Positions 47,870-56,966 are shown, counted from the first letter of the stretch. The stretch is DNA of 64,000 nt from Solibacillus sp. R5-41 (GCF_002736105.1 NZ_CP024123.1:922001-986000), one strand, 5' to 3'. Translations and numbers: made by a program. The notes: generated from the letters alone by a model not told the origin.

Positions 47870-48484
47870 GTGGCAAAAAAAAATACGGAAAATGTAAATA
47901 ACCTAGATGAACAACTGGAATTAGAAAACAAGTCCCCAGGCTTTATCAAAAAGTTTGTGTATTTATTTTTAATTCCGCTTATGTTTACGGTCGCAATTAT
48001 TTTAATTGTTACGACGTTTACAGGTACAAATGTATTTAAACTGGCTGGAAATGTGACTGAAAAAATTCCATTTATGAATAAAGAAGAGGCTGAAAGCGTT
48101 GAAAACAGCTCATTAAGTGGAGAAAAAGTCGTTTCATTACAAGCAGAAATACAAGAAAAAGAAGTTCAAATCACTCAATTACAAACGCAAATTGAATCGG
48201 CTGTGGTAGAGAAGGATGAATTATTAGCAGAGCAAGAGCGTTTACAATTCGAAATTGAGAAACTAAAACGCAATCAAGAAGAAACACAAAAAGAATTCAC
48301 TGAAATTTTATCAACTTTCGAAAAAATGTCCGCCAAAACAGCGGCACCTATATTAGTACAAATGAGCGATACCGAATCATTGCGAATTATGTCTAATATG
48401 AAACCCGATACATTATCTGCCATATTTACGAAGATGAGTCCAGCAGATGCAGCTCGTTATACGGAGCTATTATCTCAGCAATAG
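47870..48484 (+). CDS. ylxF: MotE-like flagellar protein YlxF (MgtE-N-like domain)
   Basis: A 204-residue membrane protein. A single transmembrane helix (about 27–47) is followed by a coiled coil (about 85–140) and a C-terminal MgtE N-domain-like region (APILVQMSDTESLRIMSNMKPDTLSAIFTKMSP). The equivalent gene between fliJ and fliK is ylxF in B. subtilis; related MotE proteins in Alphaproteobacteria help stators. I place the start at GTG 47870, with AGGTGA five bases upstream; the longer reading starts inside fliJ. Confidence 0.85.
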   Translation: MAKKNTENVNNLDEQLELENKSPGFIKKFVYLFLIPLMFTVAIILIVTTFTGTNVFKLAGNVTEKIPFMNKEEAESVENSSLSGEKVVSLQAEIQEKEVQITQLQTQIESAVVEKDELLAEQERLQFEIEKLKRNQEETQKEFTEILSTFEKMSAKTAAPILVQMSDTESLRIMSNMKPDTLSAIFTKMSPADAARYTELLSQQ

Positions 48485-48511
48485 TGGACTATTTGAGGGG
48501 AGGTGAAATAA

Positions 48512-49753
48512 ATGAATATCGCAATGTTACAAACGATGGCAACGAATAAAGCGCAATCAAAACCAAGTGCAAAACAATCGGATGCAGCAGCTACGAACAC
48601 GGGGGAATTTGGAAGTGTATTTCAAACGATCATGTCCAAATCGAATCAGCCCGCAAAAGTGGATCAAAAGCCAACCGATTCAATTGCAGAAGAAATTGAA
48701 TCGATTATTTCAACCGATTCATTAGAAGAGTTATTTGAAAAATTAGGCATCGAAATGGATGAAGCAGGATTATTTATTTTAGCTGGAGATGCTGAAACAC
48801 CGGTTGCCGTTGATGAGCTGTTAACACTGGAAAACTTATCGGAATTACTTGGATTAACAGAACAGCAAGTCGTTGAAATGGTTGAGCAATTATTAGGTGA
48901 CGCACAACAACAAACAATTACCGATATTTGGTCATTACTTGAACAAGCACCGGCAATCGTAAGTGAAATTTTAGCAGCAATCCAAGGAACGCAGCAAAAA
49001 GATATGCAACCTAATGAGTTACAACAAATCGTTCAATTGTTGAAAATGGCTGAACTTTTAGGCAATAAAACGGACATGATGTATCAGCAGGAGCAACAGC
49101 TAGGTCAATTAAAAGATTTACTTCAATCGATGTTGCCACAAGTGCAGCAAGTATTGAATACGAATCAGCAAGAAGCACCGAAAGTGACGTTCCAACAAAT
49201 TGTTCAGCAAGTAACACAGCAAACAGGAACGAAAACAGAACAAGAAACTTCAACACCTGTTGGATTGCAACAGCAACAAATGGCACAAACAAAAACTGTA
49301 TCGATTACATTACCTGCTGAAAAGCCTGCGCAATCTGAAGCGTTAATAAAAGAAATTCAAAACTTATTGAATCGAAGTCAGTTATCGGGTCAACAAGGGA
49401 ATATGAAATTATTATTAAAGCTATTCCCAGAAAACTTAGGACAAATTCGTATTGAATTAGTTCAAAAAGATGGCGTGTTGTCTGCACGACTATTAGCTTC
49501 GACAGCGTTAGGAAAAGAACTGCTTGATAACAATATTAATCAATTGAAATCTGGGCTAGTTGCACAAAATATCCAAATGGATCGAATTGATATAGCGCAA
49601 TCTTTACAGGACGCAGATCGTAATGCACGGGATCAAAACTTCTTCAATAACTTCTTCCGTCAGCAAGAGCAAGAGGATGTAGAAGAAAATGAGGATGACA
49701 ACGAAGAGGAAAAAGTTTCGTTCAGTGATCTATTAAGTGAGGAGGCACGGTAA
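48512..49753 (+). CDS. fliK: Flagellar hook-length control protein FliK
   Basis: A 413-residue secreted ruler that ends hook growth by acting on FlhB. A long Gln-rich, low-complexity N-terminal and middle part is followed by the FliK C-domain (KLLLKLFPENLGQIRIELVQ) at about residues 295–370. It ends in an acidic stretch. GGGGAGGTG precedes the ATG. Confidence 0.88.
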   Translation: MNIAMLQTMATNKAQSKPSAKQSDAAATNTGEFGSVFQTIMSKSNQPAKVDQKPTDSIAEEIESIISTDSLEELFEKLGIEMDEAGLFILAGDAETPVAVDELLTLENLSELLGLTEQQVVEMVEQLLGDAQQQTITDIWSLLEQAPAIVSEILAAIQGTQQKDMQPNELQQIVQLLKMAELLGNKTDMMYQQEQQLGQLKDLLQSMLPQVQQVLNTNQQEAPKVTFQQIVQQVTQQTGTKTEQETSTPVGLQQQQMAQTKTVSITLPAEKPAQSEALIKEIQNLLNRSQLSGQQGNMKLLLKLFPENLGQIRIELVQKDGVLSARLLASTALGKELLDNNINQLKSGLVAQNIQMDRIDIAQSLQDADRNARDQNFFNNFFRQQEQEDVEENEDDNEEEKVSFSDLLSEEAR

Positions 49754-50497
49754 ATGACAAATGGTATTTCAAAGGATATTACAAATGACTACTATTTATC
49801 CGTAAATGATCCAAATTTTAAAGTAACGGATAAACCTACTAATGGTGAATTAGGGAAAGATGCCTTTTTAAAAATCTTAATAACCCAATTACAAAACCAA
49901 GATCCAACGAGCCCAATGGATGATAAAGAATTCATTGCTCAAATGGCCCAGTTCTCTTCTTTAGAGCAAATGCAAAACATGACTAAGGCTATGGAAAATC
50001 TTTTAGTTTCTCAAAATCAAACGCAATTAATGTCCTATTCATCGTTTATCGGGAAAGAAGTTAAATGGCATGAATTAACAGATAAACTTGATGAAGCTGG
50101 GAAGCCAATTTTCAACGAAGGTACGGGTGTTATTAAAGAGTTGAAATTTGCTAATGGTGAACCAGTCTTCATACTAGCGGATGGTAAGGAAATTACACCT
50201 GGTAATATTTCGTCCATTTTAGGTGGCGGAAGTTCAACACCTACAAATCCATTTGCAGAAGCAAGTGAACTTATCGGCAAAAATGTTCAATATAAAAATG
50301 GTGAGCAAGTGATTGACGCCATCATCGAAGCGATTACAGTGAAAAATGGTGCCATTGAATTTATTTTAAACGATGGTACACGATTGAAGCGTGATGACTT
50401 TACGCTTGTTGAACAAGAAGAGGATACAACTGATAAAGATGATACGACGGATAAAGAACCATCCGATGATACAAAAACGGATGATCCAACAGTATAA
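49754..50497 (+). CDS. flgD: Flagellar hook capping protein FlgD
   Basis: A 247-residue hook-cap scaffold. The conserved N-terminal core is LGKDAFLKILITQLQNQDPTSPMDDKEFIAQMAQFSSLEQM (about 34–75). The middle carries a beta domain. The C-terminal 26 residues are an acidic low-complexity tail with repeated DTTDK, not part of the family core. Its ATG directly follows the fliK stop. Confidence 0.92.
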   Translation: MTNGISKDITNDYYLSVNDPNFKVTDKPTNGELGKDAFLKILITQLQNQDPTSPMDDKEFIAQMAQFSSLEQMQNMTKAMENLLVSQNQTQLMSYSSFIGKEVKWHELTDKLDEAGKPIFNEGTGVIKELKFANGEPVFILADGKEITPGNISSILGGGSSTPTNPFAEASELIGKNVQYKNGEQVIDAIIEAITVKNGAIEFILNDGTRLKRDDFTLVEQEEDTTDKDDTTDKEPSDDTKTDDPTV

Positions 50498-50509
50498 GAG
50501 GTGATCAAG

Positions 50510-50890
50510 ATGAATCGAGTAAATCTCCAACATATACCGTATCATCCACCGTTGCAATCCAGTGCTGCGAATTTAAAAACTAATACAAATACATCGAAAC
50601 AATCGTTTGTTGAGCATTTAAATCAAGCATCAATTGAAGAGTTAAAGATAAGTAAACATGCATCTGAGCGTATAAATGAACGGAATATTGCGATTTCAGC
50701 TAGTGAATGGCAAGAGATTACCGAAAAAGTATTTGAAGCCCGTGATAAGGGAGTTAATCAACCGTTAGTTTTAATGGAGCAAGCGGCATTGATTGTTAGT
50801 GCAAAAAATGGAACTGTGATTACTGCGTTAGATCGTTCGGAAGCAAGGCAACAATTATTTACAAATATAGACGGTACGATTGTGTTATAG
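50510..50890 (+). CDS. TIGR02530-family flagellar operon protein
   Basis: A 126-residue protein of the small family found between flgD and flgE in Bacilli and Clostridia. It has the core LKISKHASERINERNIAISASEW and a C-terminal TALDRSEARQQLFTNIDGTIVL. Its function is not established. ATG 50510 is chosen because AGAGGTGA lies just upstream; the GTG at 50501 is inside that site. A 98-base gap with a possible promoter follows. Confidence 0.85.
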   Translation: MNRVNLQHIPYHPPLQSSAANLKTNTNTSKQSFVEHLNQASIEELKISKHASERINERNIAISASEWQEITEKVFEARDKGVNQPLVLMEQAALIVSAKNGTVITALDRSEARQQLFTNIDGTIVL

Positions 50891-50922
50891 ACTGGACCTT
50901 CAGAAGTAAGGAAGTCTACAAG

Positions 50923-50951
50923 TTGTTGAATGATTGAGACAGCTTTAATAC
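50923..50951 (+). promoter_or_regulatory. Possible internal promoter before flgE
   Basis: TTGTTG (50923–50928) and TAATAC (50946–50951) are 17 bases apart, inside the largest gap of the operon and 37 bases before flgE. Confidence 0.35.
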
Positions 50952-50988
50952 TAAGTAAATTTGAAAATTGAAGGGAGAACGACATTTT

Positions 50989-51978
50989 ATGTTACGTTCA
51001 ATGTATTCAGGTATTTCAGGTCTTAAAAACTTCCAAACAAAGCTAGACGTTATTGGTAATAATATTGCCAACGTTAATACGTACGGCTTTAAAAAGGAAC
51101 GTACAATCTTTAAAGATTTAATTTCACAAACACAATCAGGTGCATCAGGTCCTTCAGCGGCTCGCGGTGGTGTAAACGCGATTCAAGTTGGTTTAGGGTC
51201 ACAGTTAGCTGCAATTGATACAGTACATAATCCAGGCTCAATGCAAACAACAGGACGTGGATTAGACTTAGCCATTTCAGGTGACGGATTCTTCATGGTA
51301 GCGGATTCTGCTGCAGAAGAAGCACCAACACCAGAGGATATGGAAGATTTAACGGCAAACCCTTTGATAGGTGCTGGATTTACAAATACACAATATACAC
51401 GTGCTGGTAACTTCTATATGGATAAATTCGGTTATGTAGTAAATGGTGATGGTAAATATTTAGTAGGTGTTCCAAATGATACTCTTTATGCTGAAGTTGA
51501 TCCAGATGCAACAAGTGAGTCAGATGCTGATCGAGCAGATGCCTCTCAAGGAACAGATAACTTATACGTAGATGGTGAAATTACACCTGAAAATGGTGAG
51601 GTAGCCCCACTTCGAATTCCAACTAATGCACAATCTATGTCAATTGGCCAAGATGGTTCAGTTTACTATGTTGACGTTAATGGTAAACTACAATTTGCTG
51701 GTCAAGCGTTACTTGCGAAGTTCCCGAACGCTTCAGGTTTAGAGAAAACAGGTTCGAACTATTTCCAAATGACAGCGAACTCGGGTGACCCACTTGTACA
51801 AGCAGGTACGCAAGCAGGTATTGGTTCTGTAAATGCCGGTTTCCTAGAAATGTCAAACGTTGACCTTTCAGAAGAATTCACTGAAATGATCGTTGCACAA
51901 CGTGGTTTCCAATCAAACTCACGTATTATTACAACATCGGATGAAATTTTACAAGAGCTTGTAAACTTAAAACGATAA
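50989..51978 (+). CDS. flgE: Flagellar hook protein FlgE
   Basis: A 329-residue hook subunit. N-terminal MLRSMYSGISGLKNFQTKLDVIGNNIANVNTYGFK and C-terminal NVDLSEEFTEMIVAQRGFQSNSRIITTSDEILQELVNLKR form the coiled ends that polymerise. The middle (about 105–215) is variable and surface exposed. The start is ATG 50989, with AAGGGAGAA upstream. FlgG is related, but the position after flgD and TIGR02530 favours FlgE. Confidence 0.9.
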   Translation: MLRSMYSGISGLKNFQTKLDVIGNNIANVNTYGFKKERTIFKDLISQTQSGASGPSAARGGVNAIQVGLGSQLAAIDTVHNPGSMQTTGRGLDLAISGDGFFMVADSAAEEAPTPEDMEDLTANPLIGAGFTNTQYTRAGNFYMDKFGYVVNGDGKYLVGVPNDTLYAEVDPDATSESDADRADASQGTDNLYVDGEITPENGEVAPLRIPTNAQSMSIGQDGSVYYVDVNGKLQFAGQALLAKFPNASGLEKTGSNYFQMTANSGDPLVQAGTQAGIGSVNAGFLEMSNVDLSEEFTEMIVAQRGFQSNSRIITTSDEILQELVNLKR

Positions 51979-52011
51979 GTTCCTAGATTCATAATATAAA
52001 AAACTCATTGT

Positions 52012-52057
52012 AAGGGAGGGTCGGGCCGGCTCTCTAATAAGGTCCGGCCCCATTTCA
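52012..52057 (+). promoter_or_regulatory. Hairpin-bridged Shine-Dalgarno region of swrD
   Basis: A strong site AAGGGAGGG (52012–52020) is followed by GGGCCGG (52023–52029), a 14-base loop, CCGGCCC (52044–52050) and seven bases before the swrD ATG. No in-frame ATG, GTG or TTG lies between the site and 52058. Linear spacing is 37 bases; with the hairpin formed it is about 9. No T run follows, so it is not a terminator. Confidence 0.65.
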
Positions 52058-52273
52058 ATGATCGAAGTAACTCGCCTTAATGGCAAAGCATTTACTTTAA
52101 ATGCTTTATACATAGAAACAGTCGAAGCTTTTCCAGATACAACGATTACGCTAACGACTGGAAGTAAATTTATTGTTTTAGAAAATGTAGAACAGGTGCG
52201 ACAAAAGGTGAAAACCTTTTATCAACATATACAAGTATTATCAAACCCGCATTTACGAGGTGAAGAAGAATGA
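52058..52273 (+). CDS. swrD: Flagellar protein SwrD (FlbD family)
   Basis: A 71-residue protein starting MIEVTRLNGKAFTLNALYIETVE, diagnostic of the FlbD/SwrD family. In B. subtilis SwrD supports swarming by raising flagellar power. The ATG is fixed by the family N-terminus. The ribosome site lies unusually far upstream behind a hairpin. It overlaps fliL by four bases. Confidence 0.93.
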   Translation: MIEVTRLNGKAFTLNALYIETVEAFPDTTITLTTGSKFIVLENVEQVRQKVKTFYQHIQVLSNPHLRGEEE

Positions 52274-52698
52274 AGAACAATAAATTATTAACGATTATGC
52301 TGATCATTTTAGTTACGATTACACTCGTTGGTGTCATTGCGGTTGTGTTAGTTACACAGCTGAATAAGGGCCCGGAAGTAAGTGAGCCTACAATTGATGA
52401 AATCGTTATTTCATCAGTTGATGTTCCTGAAATTACGACGAATTTAGCGGATGGCAGTTTTGTTCGTCTTCAGTTAAAAGTTCAAACAACAAGTGAAAAA
52501 TCTGCACAAGAGTTATTAAAACGTGACTTCCAAGTGAAAAACATCGTGATTCAAGAGTTATCTGAAATGGAAGTCAAAGCATTGGAAGGTAAACAAGGAA
52601 AAGTAACATTCCAAAACACAATCAAGTCGCAAATTAATGAATTGATGCAAGAAGGTGAAGTAACTCAAGTGTACATTACCTCATACATCATTCCGTAA
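52270..52698 (+). CDS. fliL: Flagellar basal body-associated protein FliL
   Basis: A 142-residue single-pass membrane protein (helix about 7–29) with an extracytoplasmic domain that supports stator function. The C-terminal GKVTFQNTIKSQINELMQEGEVTQVYITSYIIP is typical. ATGA overlap with swrD. Confidence 0.93.
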   Translation: MKNNKLLTIMLIILVTITLVGVIAVVLVTQLNKGPEVSEPTIDEIVISSVDVPEITTNLADGSFVRLQLKVQTTSEKSAQELLKRDFQVKNIVIQELSEMEVKALEGKQGKVTFQNTIKSQINELMQEGEVTQVYITSYIIP

Positions 52699-52752
52699 AA
52701 GGAATCAGCAAAAAGAAGGCATTTTGAAACATCATGAAATGGAGGTGGGCAA

Positions 52753-53748
52753 ATGGCAGGAGATATAATGTCTCAATCTGAAATCGATGCGTTGTTATCC
52801 GCAATATCGACCGGTGAGATGTCTGCGGCGGATATGAAGAAAGAAGAAGAAACGCGCAAAGTAAAAGTTTATGATTTCAAGCGTGCACTTCGATTTTCAA
52901 AAGACCAAATCCGAAGTTTGACCCGAATACACGAAAATTTTGCACGTTTATTAACGACATTCTTCTCGGCGCAATTGAGAAGTTATGTTCAAATAACTGT
53001 TGCATCCGTAGACCAAATTCCGTTTGAAGAATTTGTTCGCTCAATCCCAAATATGACATTAATCAATGTTTTTGAAGTGCCGCCATTAGATGGTAATATT
53101 TTAATGGAAATCAATCCGAATATTGCCTATTCAATGCTCGACCGAATAATGGGTGGAACAGGGTCAAGTCATAGTAATGTAGATAACTTGACTGAAATTG
53201 AAACAAAAATCATGACGAATTTATTTGAACGCTCGTTTGATAATCTACGTGAAGCATGGGAAAATATTGCTGAAATTGATCCGATGCTCGTTGAACTTGA
53301 AGTAAATCCACAGTTCTTACAAATGATTTCGCCAAATGAAACGGTTGTCGTTATTTCTTTAAATACGATTATCGGTGAAACAACAGGTATGATTAATATT
53401 TGTATTCCGCATGTTGTTTTAGAGCCAATCGTACCGAATTTATCTGTACGCTATTGGATGCAAACGAATACGAAAGAAATTTCTCCTGAACAAACGCAAA
53501 TGCTTGAAACACGAGTGAAACAAGCAAAGCTACCAGTCGTTGCGGAGTTAGGAAATTCTGATATTACAATTGAAGATTTCTTAACAATGGCCATTGGTGA
53601 TGTCATTGAACTCGATCAAAAAATTAAAGACCCGCTTATATTGAAAGTTGGGAATTTACCGAAATTTACGGTTCAGCCAGGTAAATTAAATAAAAAAATG
53701 GCTATCCAAATTATCGACCCTTTGAAAGGAGGAGACGAAGATGAGTGA
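52753..53748 (+). CDS. fliM: Flagellar motor switch protein FliM
   Basis: A 331-residue C-ring protein. The N-terminal peptide MSQSEIDALLS binds phospho-CheY. A CheC-like middle domain and a C-terminal SpoA domain (about 255–325) follow. GGAGGTGGG precedes the ATG; a second Met at residue 6 is also possible. It overlaps fliY by eight bases. Confidence 0.95.
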   Translation: MAGDIMSQSEIDALLSAISTGEMSAADMKKEEETRKVKVYDFKRALRFSKDQIRSLTRIHENFARLLTTFFSAQLRSYVQITVASVDQIPFEEFVRSIPNMTLINVFEVPPLDGNILMEINPNIAYSMLDRIMGGTGSSHSNVDNLTEIETKIMTNLFERSFDNLREAWENIAEIDPMLVELEVNPQFLQMISPNETVVVISLNTIIGETTGMINICIPHVVLEPIVPNLSVRYWMQTNTKEISPEQTQMLETRVKQAKLPVVAELGNSDITIEDFLTMAIGDVIELDQKIKDPLILKVGNLPKFTVQPGKLNKKMAIQIIDPLKGGDEDE

Positions 53749-54964
53749 TGAAATGCTCTCCCAAGAAGAAATTGAGGCTCTATTAAGGGGCGAGACATTG
53801 GAGGAAGTTCCTGCCAATACCAATAATGATGAAAAAGTAAATGAAGGTGAAATCAATGTAGATGATCACCTGAATCCAATGGAACAAGATGCATTAGGTG
53901 AGGTGGGAAATATCTCCTTTGGTAGTTCTGCTACTGCGTTATCCGCATTATTAGGACAAAAAGTAGATATCACAACGCCTAGTATTTCAATGATCAACCG
54001 TAACCGTTTGGAGGAGGAATTCCCTCATCCTTATGTTGCTGTACAAGTTGAATATACAATTGGCTTATCAGGTATGAATTTACTTGTCATAAAACAATCA
54101 GATGCTGCCATTATCGCAGACTTAATGTTAGGTGGCGATGGATTAAATCCGAAGCCCGAACTTAGTGAAATTCAGTTAAGTGCTGTACAAGAAGCAATGA
54201 ACCAAATGATGGGTTCTGCTGCGACGTCAATGTCAACAGTATTTAATCAAAAGGTGGATATATCACCACCGTCAATTGATTTAATGAATTTCTCTCAAAA
54301 TGAAGGGACAGATAATATCCCTGATGACGATCTATTAGTGAAGATTTCATTCAGATTACGTATCGGTGAATTAATTGATTCGAACTTAATGCAATTATTA
54401 CCTTTAAACTTTAGTAAAAAGATAGTAAAGTCATTAATGGGAGAGGTTGACGAATCAGAGGCAGCGGCAACAACCGTTTTAGATAAGCCAGCACCTGTAG
54501 CTCAACCAGCACCACCAATGCCACAACCTGTTCAACAACCAATGCAACAACAGCCGTACTATGAACAACCTGTAGCTCAACAACAGCCACCAATGTACCA
54601 ACAACCGATGTATGCAATGCCTACACAGCAACAGCAGCCACCGGTCAATGTGCAACAAGCGCAGTTCGCAAGTTTTGAGTCTGCGAATATTACGCAGTCT
54701 GAAGCCCGCAATTTAAACATGCTATTAGATATTCCATTACAAGTTACGGTTGAACTTGGTCGTACAAAACGTTCTGTAAAAGAAATTTTGGAGTTATCAA
54801 GTGGGTCTATTATTGAATTGGATAAACTTGCAGGTGAACCAGTAGATATTTTAGTGAATAGTCGCCTAATTGCAAAAGGTGAAGTGGTAGTAATTGATGA
54901 GAACTTTGGTGTTCGAATCACAGATATTTTAAGCCAAGCAGATCGCTTGAACAATTTACGATAG
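53741..54964 (+). CDS. fliY: Flagellar motor switch phosphatase FliY (FliN-type)
   Basis: A 407-residue switch protein with CheY-P phosphatase activity. An N-terminal peptide LSQEEIEALLRG like that of FliM is followed by a CheC-like domain with two phosphatase helices (EQDALGEVGNISFGSSATAL and EIQLSAVQEAMNQMMGSAATSM). The C-terminal SpoA/FliN domain starts near residue 325. Between them is a Pro/Gln-rich linker, about residues 247–307. GGAGG precedes the ATG within fliM. Confidence 0.95.
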   Translation: MSDEMLSQEEIEALLRGETLEEVPANTNNDEKVNEGEINVDDHLNPMEQDALGEVGNISFGSSATALSALLGQKVDITTPSISMINRNRLEEEFPHPYVAVQVEYTIGLSGMNLLVIKQSDAAIIADLMLGGDGLNPKPELSEIQLSAVQEAMNQMMGSAATSMSTVFNQKVDISPPSIDLMNFSQNEGTDNIPDDDLLVKISFRLRIGELIDSNLMQLLPLNFSKKIVKSLMGEVDESEAAATTVLDKPAPVAQPAPPMPQPVQQPMQQQPYYEQPVAQQQPPMYQQPMYAMPTQQQQPPVNVQQAQFASFESANITQSEARNLNMLLDIPLQVTVELGRTKRSVKEILELSSGSIIELDKLAGEPVDILVNSRLIAKGEVVVIDENFGVRITDILSQADRLNNLR

Positions 54965-54988
54965 ATTTTTAATTGGAGGAATCAGTGT

Positions 54989-55351
54989 ATGTCTAAAAAG
55001 ATTTTAATTGTTGACGATGCCGCGTTCATGCGCATGATGATTAAGGATATTTTAACGAAAAATGGCTTTGAAGTAGTAGGCGAAGCAGCTGATGGCGTTC
55101 AAGCAGTAGAAAAATATAATGAATTACGCCCAGATTTAGTAACGATGGACATTACAATGCCTGAAATGGACGGTATTGCGGCGTTAAAAGCGATTAAAGG
55201 CACAGATCCAAGTGCAGTCGTTATTATGTGCTCTGCGATGGGCCAACAAGCAATGGTTATTGATGCAATTCAAGCAGGTGCAAAGGATTTCATCGTAAAG
55301 CCTTTCCAAGCAGATCGTGTAATCGAAGCCATTCAAAAAGCGTTAGGTTGA
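54989..55351 (+). CDS. cheY: Chemotaxis response regulator CheY
   Basis: A 120-residue single receiver domain. Acidic pocket DD near residues 9–10, phosphoacceptor Asp54 in TMDITMPEMDG, conserved Ser/Thr in CSAMG and Lys in IVKPF. Phosphorylated CheY binds FliM and FliY. TTGGAGGAATC precedes the ATG. Confidence 0.96.
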   Translation: MSKKILIVDDAAFMRMMIKDILTKNGFEVVGEAADGVQAVEKYNELRPDLVTMDITMPEMDGIAALKAIKGTDPSAVVIMCSAMGQQAMVIDAIQAGAKDFIVKPFQADRVIEAIQKALG

Positions 55352-55355
55352 TCTC

Positions 55356-56021
55356 ATGCTAGCAAAATTATCATTTCGATTTTGGGTTGTCATTGGAATT
55401 ATCGTGATGTCTTTAACCATCATACCAAGCTCGAATGGAACTTTTGCATCGGTTAAATTTTTGGACGATTGTATGGAAAACCCTGAAATTTGCCAAGAAG
55501 ACACTACTTCAGATGACGAAACAGAAGCTTCTGATTCGTCATCTGTTGGTATGGGATTCTGGGAATACATAAAAATTTTAATAGCATTAGTCTTTGTACT
55601 CGGACTATTACTATTTGTTTTAAAGTTTTTAAACAAACGTAACTTAAGCTATCAACAAAACTCTGTTATTCGTAATATCGGAGGAATGTCGGTAGGGCCG
55701 CAAAAGTCTGTTCAGATCGTACAAATTAGTAATCAAATTTATGTGTTAGGTGTAGGGGAAGACATTCAATTAATTAAAGAGATTTCAGCCCCCGAAGATG
55801 TTGAACGGTTGTTAACTCAATTTGAGGATAAACAGTTAAATGCATCGGCTACGCCTTATATCGCAGAATTATTTAATAAGTTTTCGAAAAAAAATAAACC
55901 AACAAATGTTACTGAAAGTCCAAAATTTAATGAAATGTTTAATGAACGTATTGACAAAATTAAACAGGAACGCAGTGAAGAGTTGGAACGTTGGAAAGAG
56001 CAGGAGAGTGATAAACAATGA
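55356..56021 (+). CDS. fliO: Flagellar biosynthetic protein FliO (FliZ)
   Basis: A 221-residue membrane protein supporting FliP stability. A signal-like N-terminal helix (about 9–28), a short acidic extracytoplasmic segment, and a transmembrane helix (about 70–90) are followed by a cytosolic region with IGGMSVGPQKSVQIVQISNQIYVLGV. This two-helix form is called FliZ in B. subtilis. The ribosome site is weak. Stop and fliP start overlap. Confidence 0.88.
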   Translation: MLAKLSFRFWVVIGIIVMSLTIIPSSNGTFASVKFLDDCMENPEICQEDTTSDDETEASDSSSVGMGFWEYIKILIALVFVLGLLLFVLKFLNKRNLSYQQNSVIRNIGGMSVGPQKSVQIVQISNQIYVLGVGEDIQLIKEISAPEDVERLLTQFEDKQLNASATPYIAELFNKFSKKNKPTNVTESPKFNEMFNERIDKIKQERSEELERWKEQESDKQ

Positions 56022-56683
56022 CAGATTTTTTATCGGTCTTTTCTGAAAGCGATCCAAGTAATGTTTCCACATCTGTTACTTTATTATTACTTTTAACAGT
56101 CCTTTCATTAGCACCAAGTATTTTAATATTAATGACTTCGTTTGCACGAATCGTCATCGTATTGTCATTTACACGTACAGCGCTGGCGACGAACCAAATG
56201 CCTCCAAACCAAGTAATTATTGGTTTAGCGCTGTTTTTAACGTTTTTTATTATGGCTCCGACGTTTCAACAAGTAAACGAACAAGCGCTACAACCACTTT
56301 TTGATGAAGAAATAGGGTTGGAAGAGGCTTATGATCGTGCAACGATTCCATTCAAAGAATTTATGGCAAAGCATACAAGGCAAAAGGATTTACAATTATT
56401 TATGGACTACAATCAAGCAGAATATCCAGACACCATTGAGGAAATTCCATTGACAATGCTTGTGCCTGCCTTTGCTTTAAGTGAAATTAAAACGGCATTT
56501 CAAATGGGCTTTATGATTTTTATACCATTTTTAGTAATCGATATGGTTGTGGCAAGTACGCTCATGTCGATGGGTATGATGATGCTACCGCCAGTAATGA
56601 TTTCACTACCATTTAAAATTTTATTATTCATATTAGTCGACGGTTGGTATTTAGTAATGAAATCTTTACTTCAAAGTTTTTAG
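56018..56683 (+). CDS. fliP: Flagellar export gate protein FliP
   Basis: A 221-residue gate protein. Conserved membrane stretches are LAPSILILMTSFARIVIVLSFTR, PPNQVIIGLALFLTFFIMAPTF and PFLVIDMVVASTLMSMGMMMLPPVMISLPFKILLFILVDGW. It forms the FliPQR pore complex. ATGA overlap with fliO. Confidence 0.96.
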   Translation: MTDFLSVFSESDPSNVSTSVTLLLLLTVLSLAPSILILMTSFARIVIVLSFTRTALATNQMPPNQVIIGLALFLTFFIMAPTFQQVNEQALQPLFDEEIGLEEAYDRATIPFKEFMAKHTRQKDLQLFMDYNQAEYPDTIEEIPLTMLVPAFALSEIKTAFQMGFMIFIPFLVIDMVVASTLMSMGMMMLPPVMISLPFKILLFILVDGWYLVMKSLLQSF

Positions 56684-56696
56684 GGGATGATACATA

Positions 56697-56966
56697 ATGA
56701 CACAGGAAATGGTCATTTCAATTGCAGAAACCGCAATATTTACAGTAATAATTGTTTCAGGTCCATTGCTTCTAGTTGCACTAATTACTGGTTTAGCGGT
56801 GAGTATATTCCAAGCTACGACTTCGATTCAAGAACAAACATTAGCTTTTGTTCCGAAAATCGTTGCTGTATTAGTTTCAATTATATTATTTGGGCCATTT
56901 ATGATTTCGAGAATGACAGATTATTTTCATAGTATTTTAAATAATTTAGTTCGATATATTGGGTGA
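56697..56966 (+). CDS. fliQ: Flagellar export gate protein FliQ
   Basis: An 89-residue protein with two transmembrane helices (about 15–40 and 50–78) and the family motif GLAVSIFQATTSIQEQTLAFVPKI. Overlapping alternative frames are shadows. It wraps around the FliP/FliR core. Confidence 0.95.
   Translation: MTQEMVISIAETAIFTVIIVSGPLLLVALITGLAVSIFQATTSIQEQTLAFVPKIVAVLVSIILFGPFMISRMTDYFHSILNNLVRYIG

Noticed and set aside
52023-52050. GC-rich hairpin as a terminator after flgE
   Set aside because: No T tract follows and essential flagellar genes continue directly downstream; a role in translation fits better.
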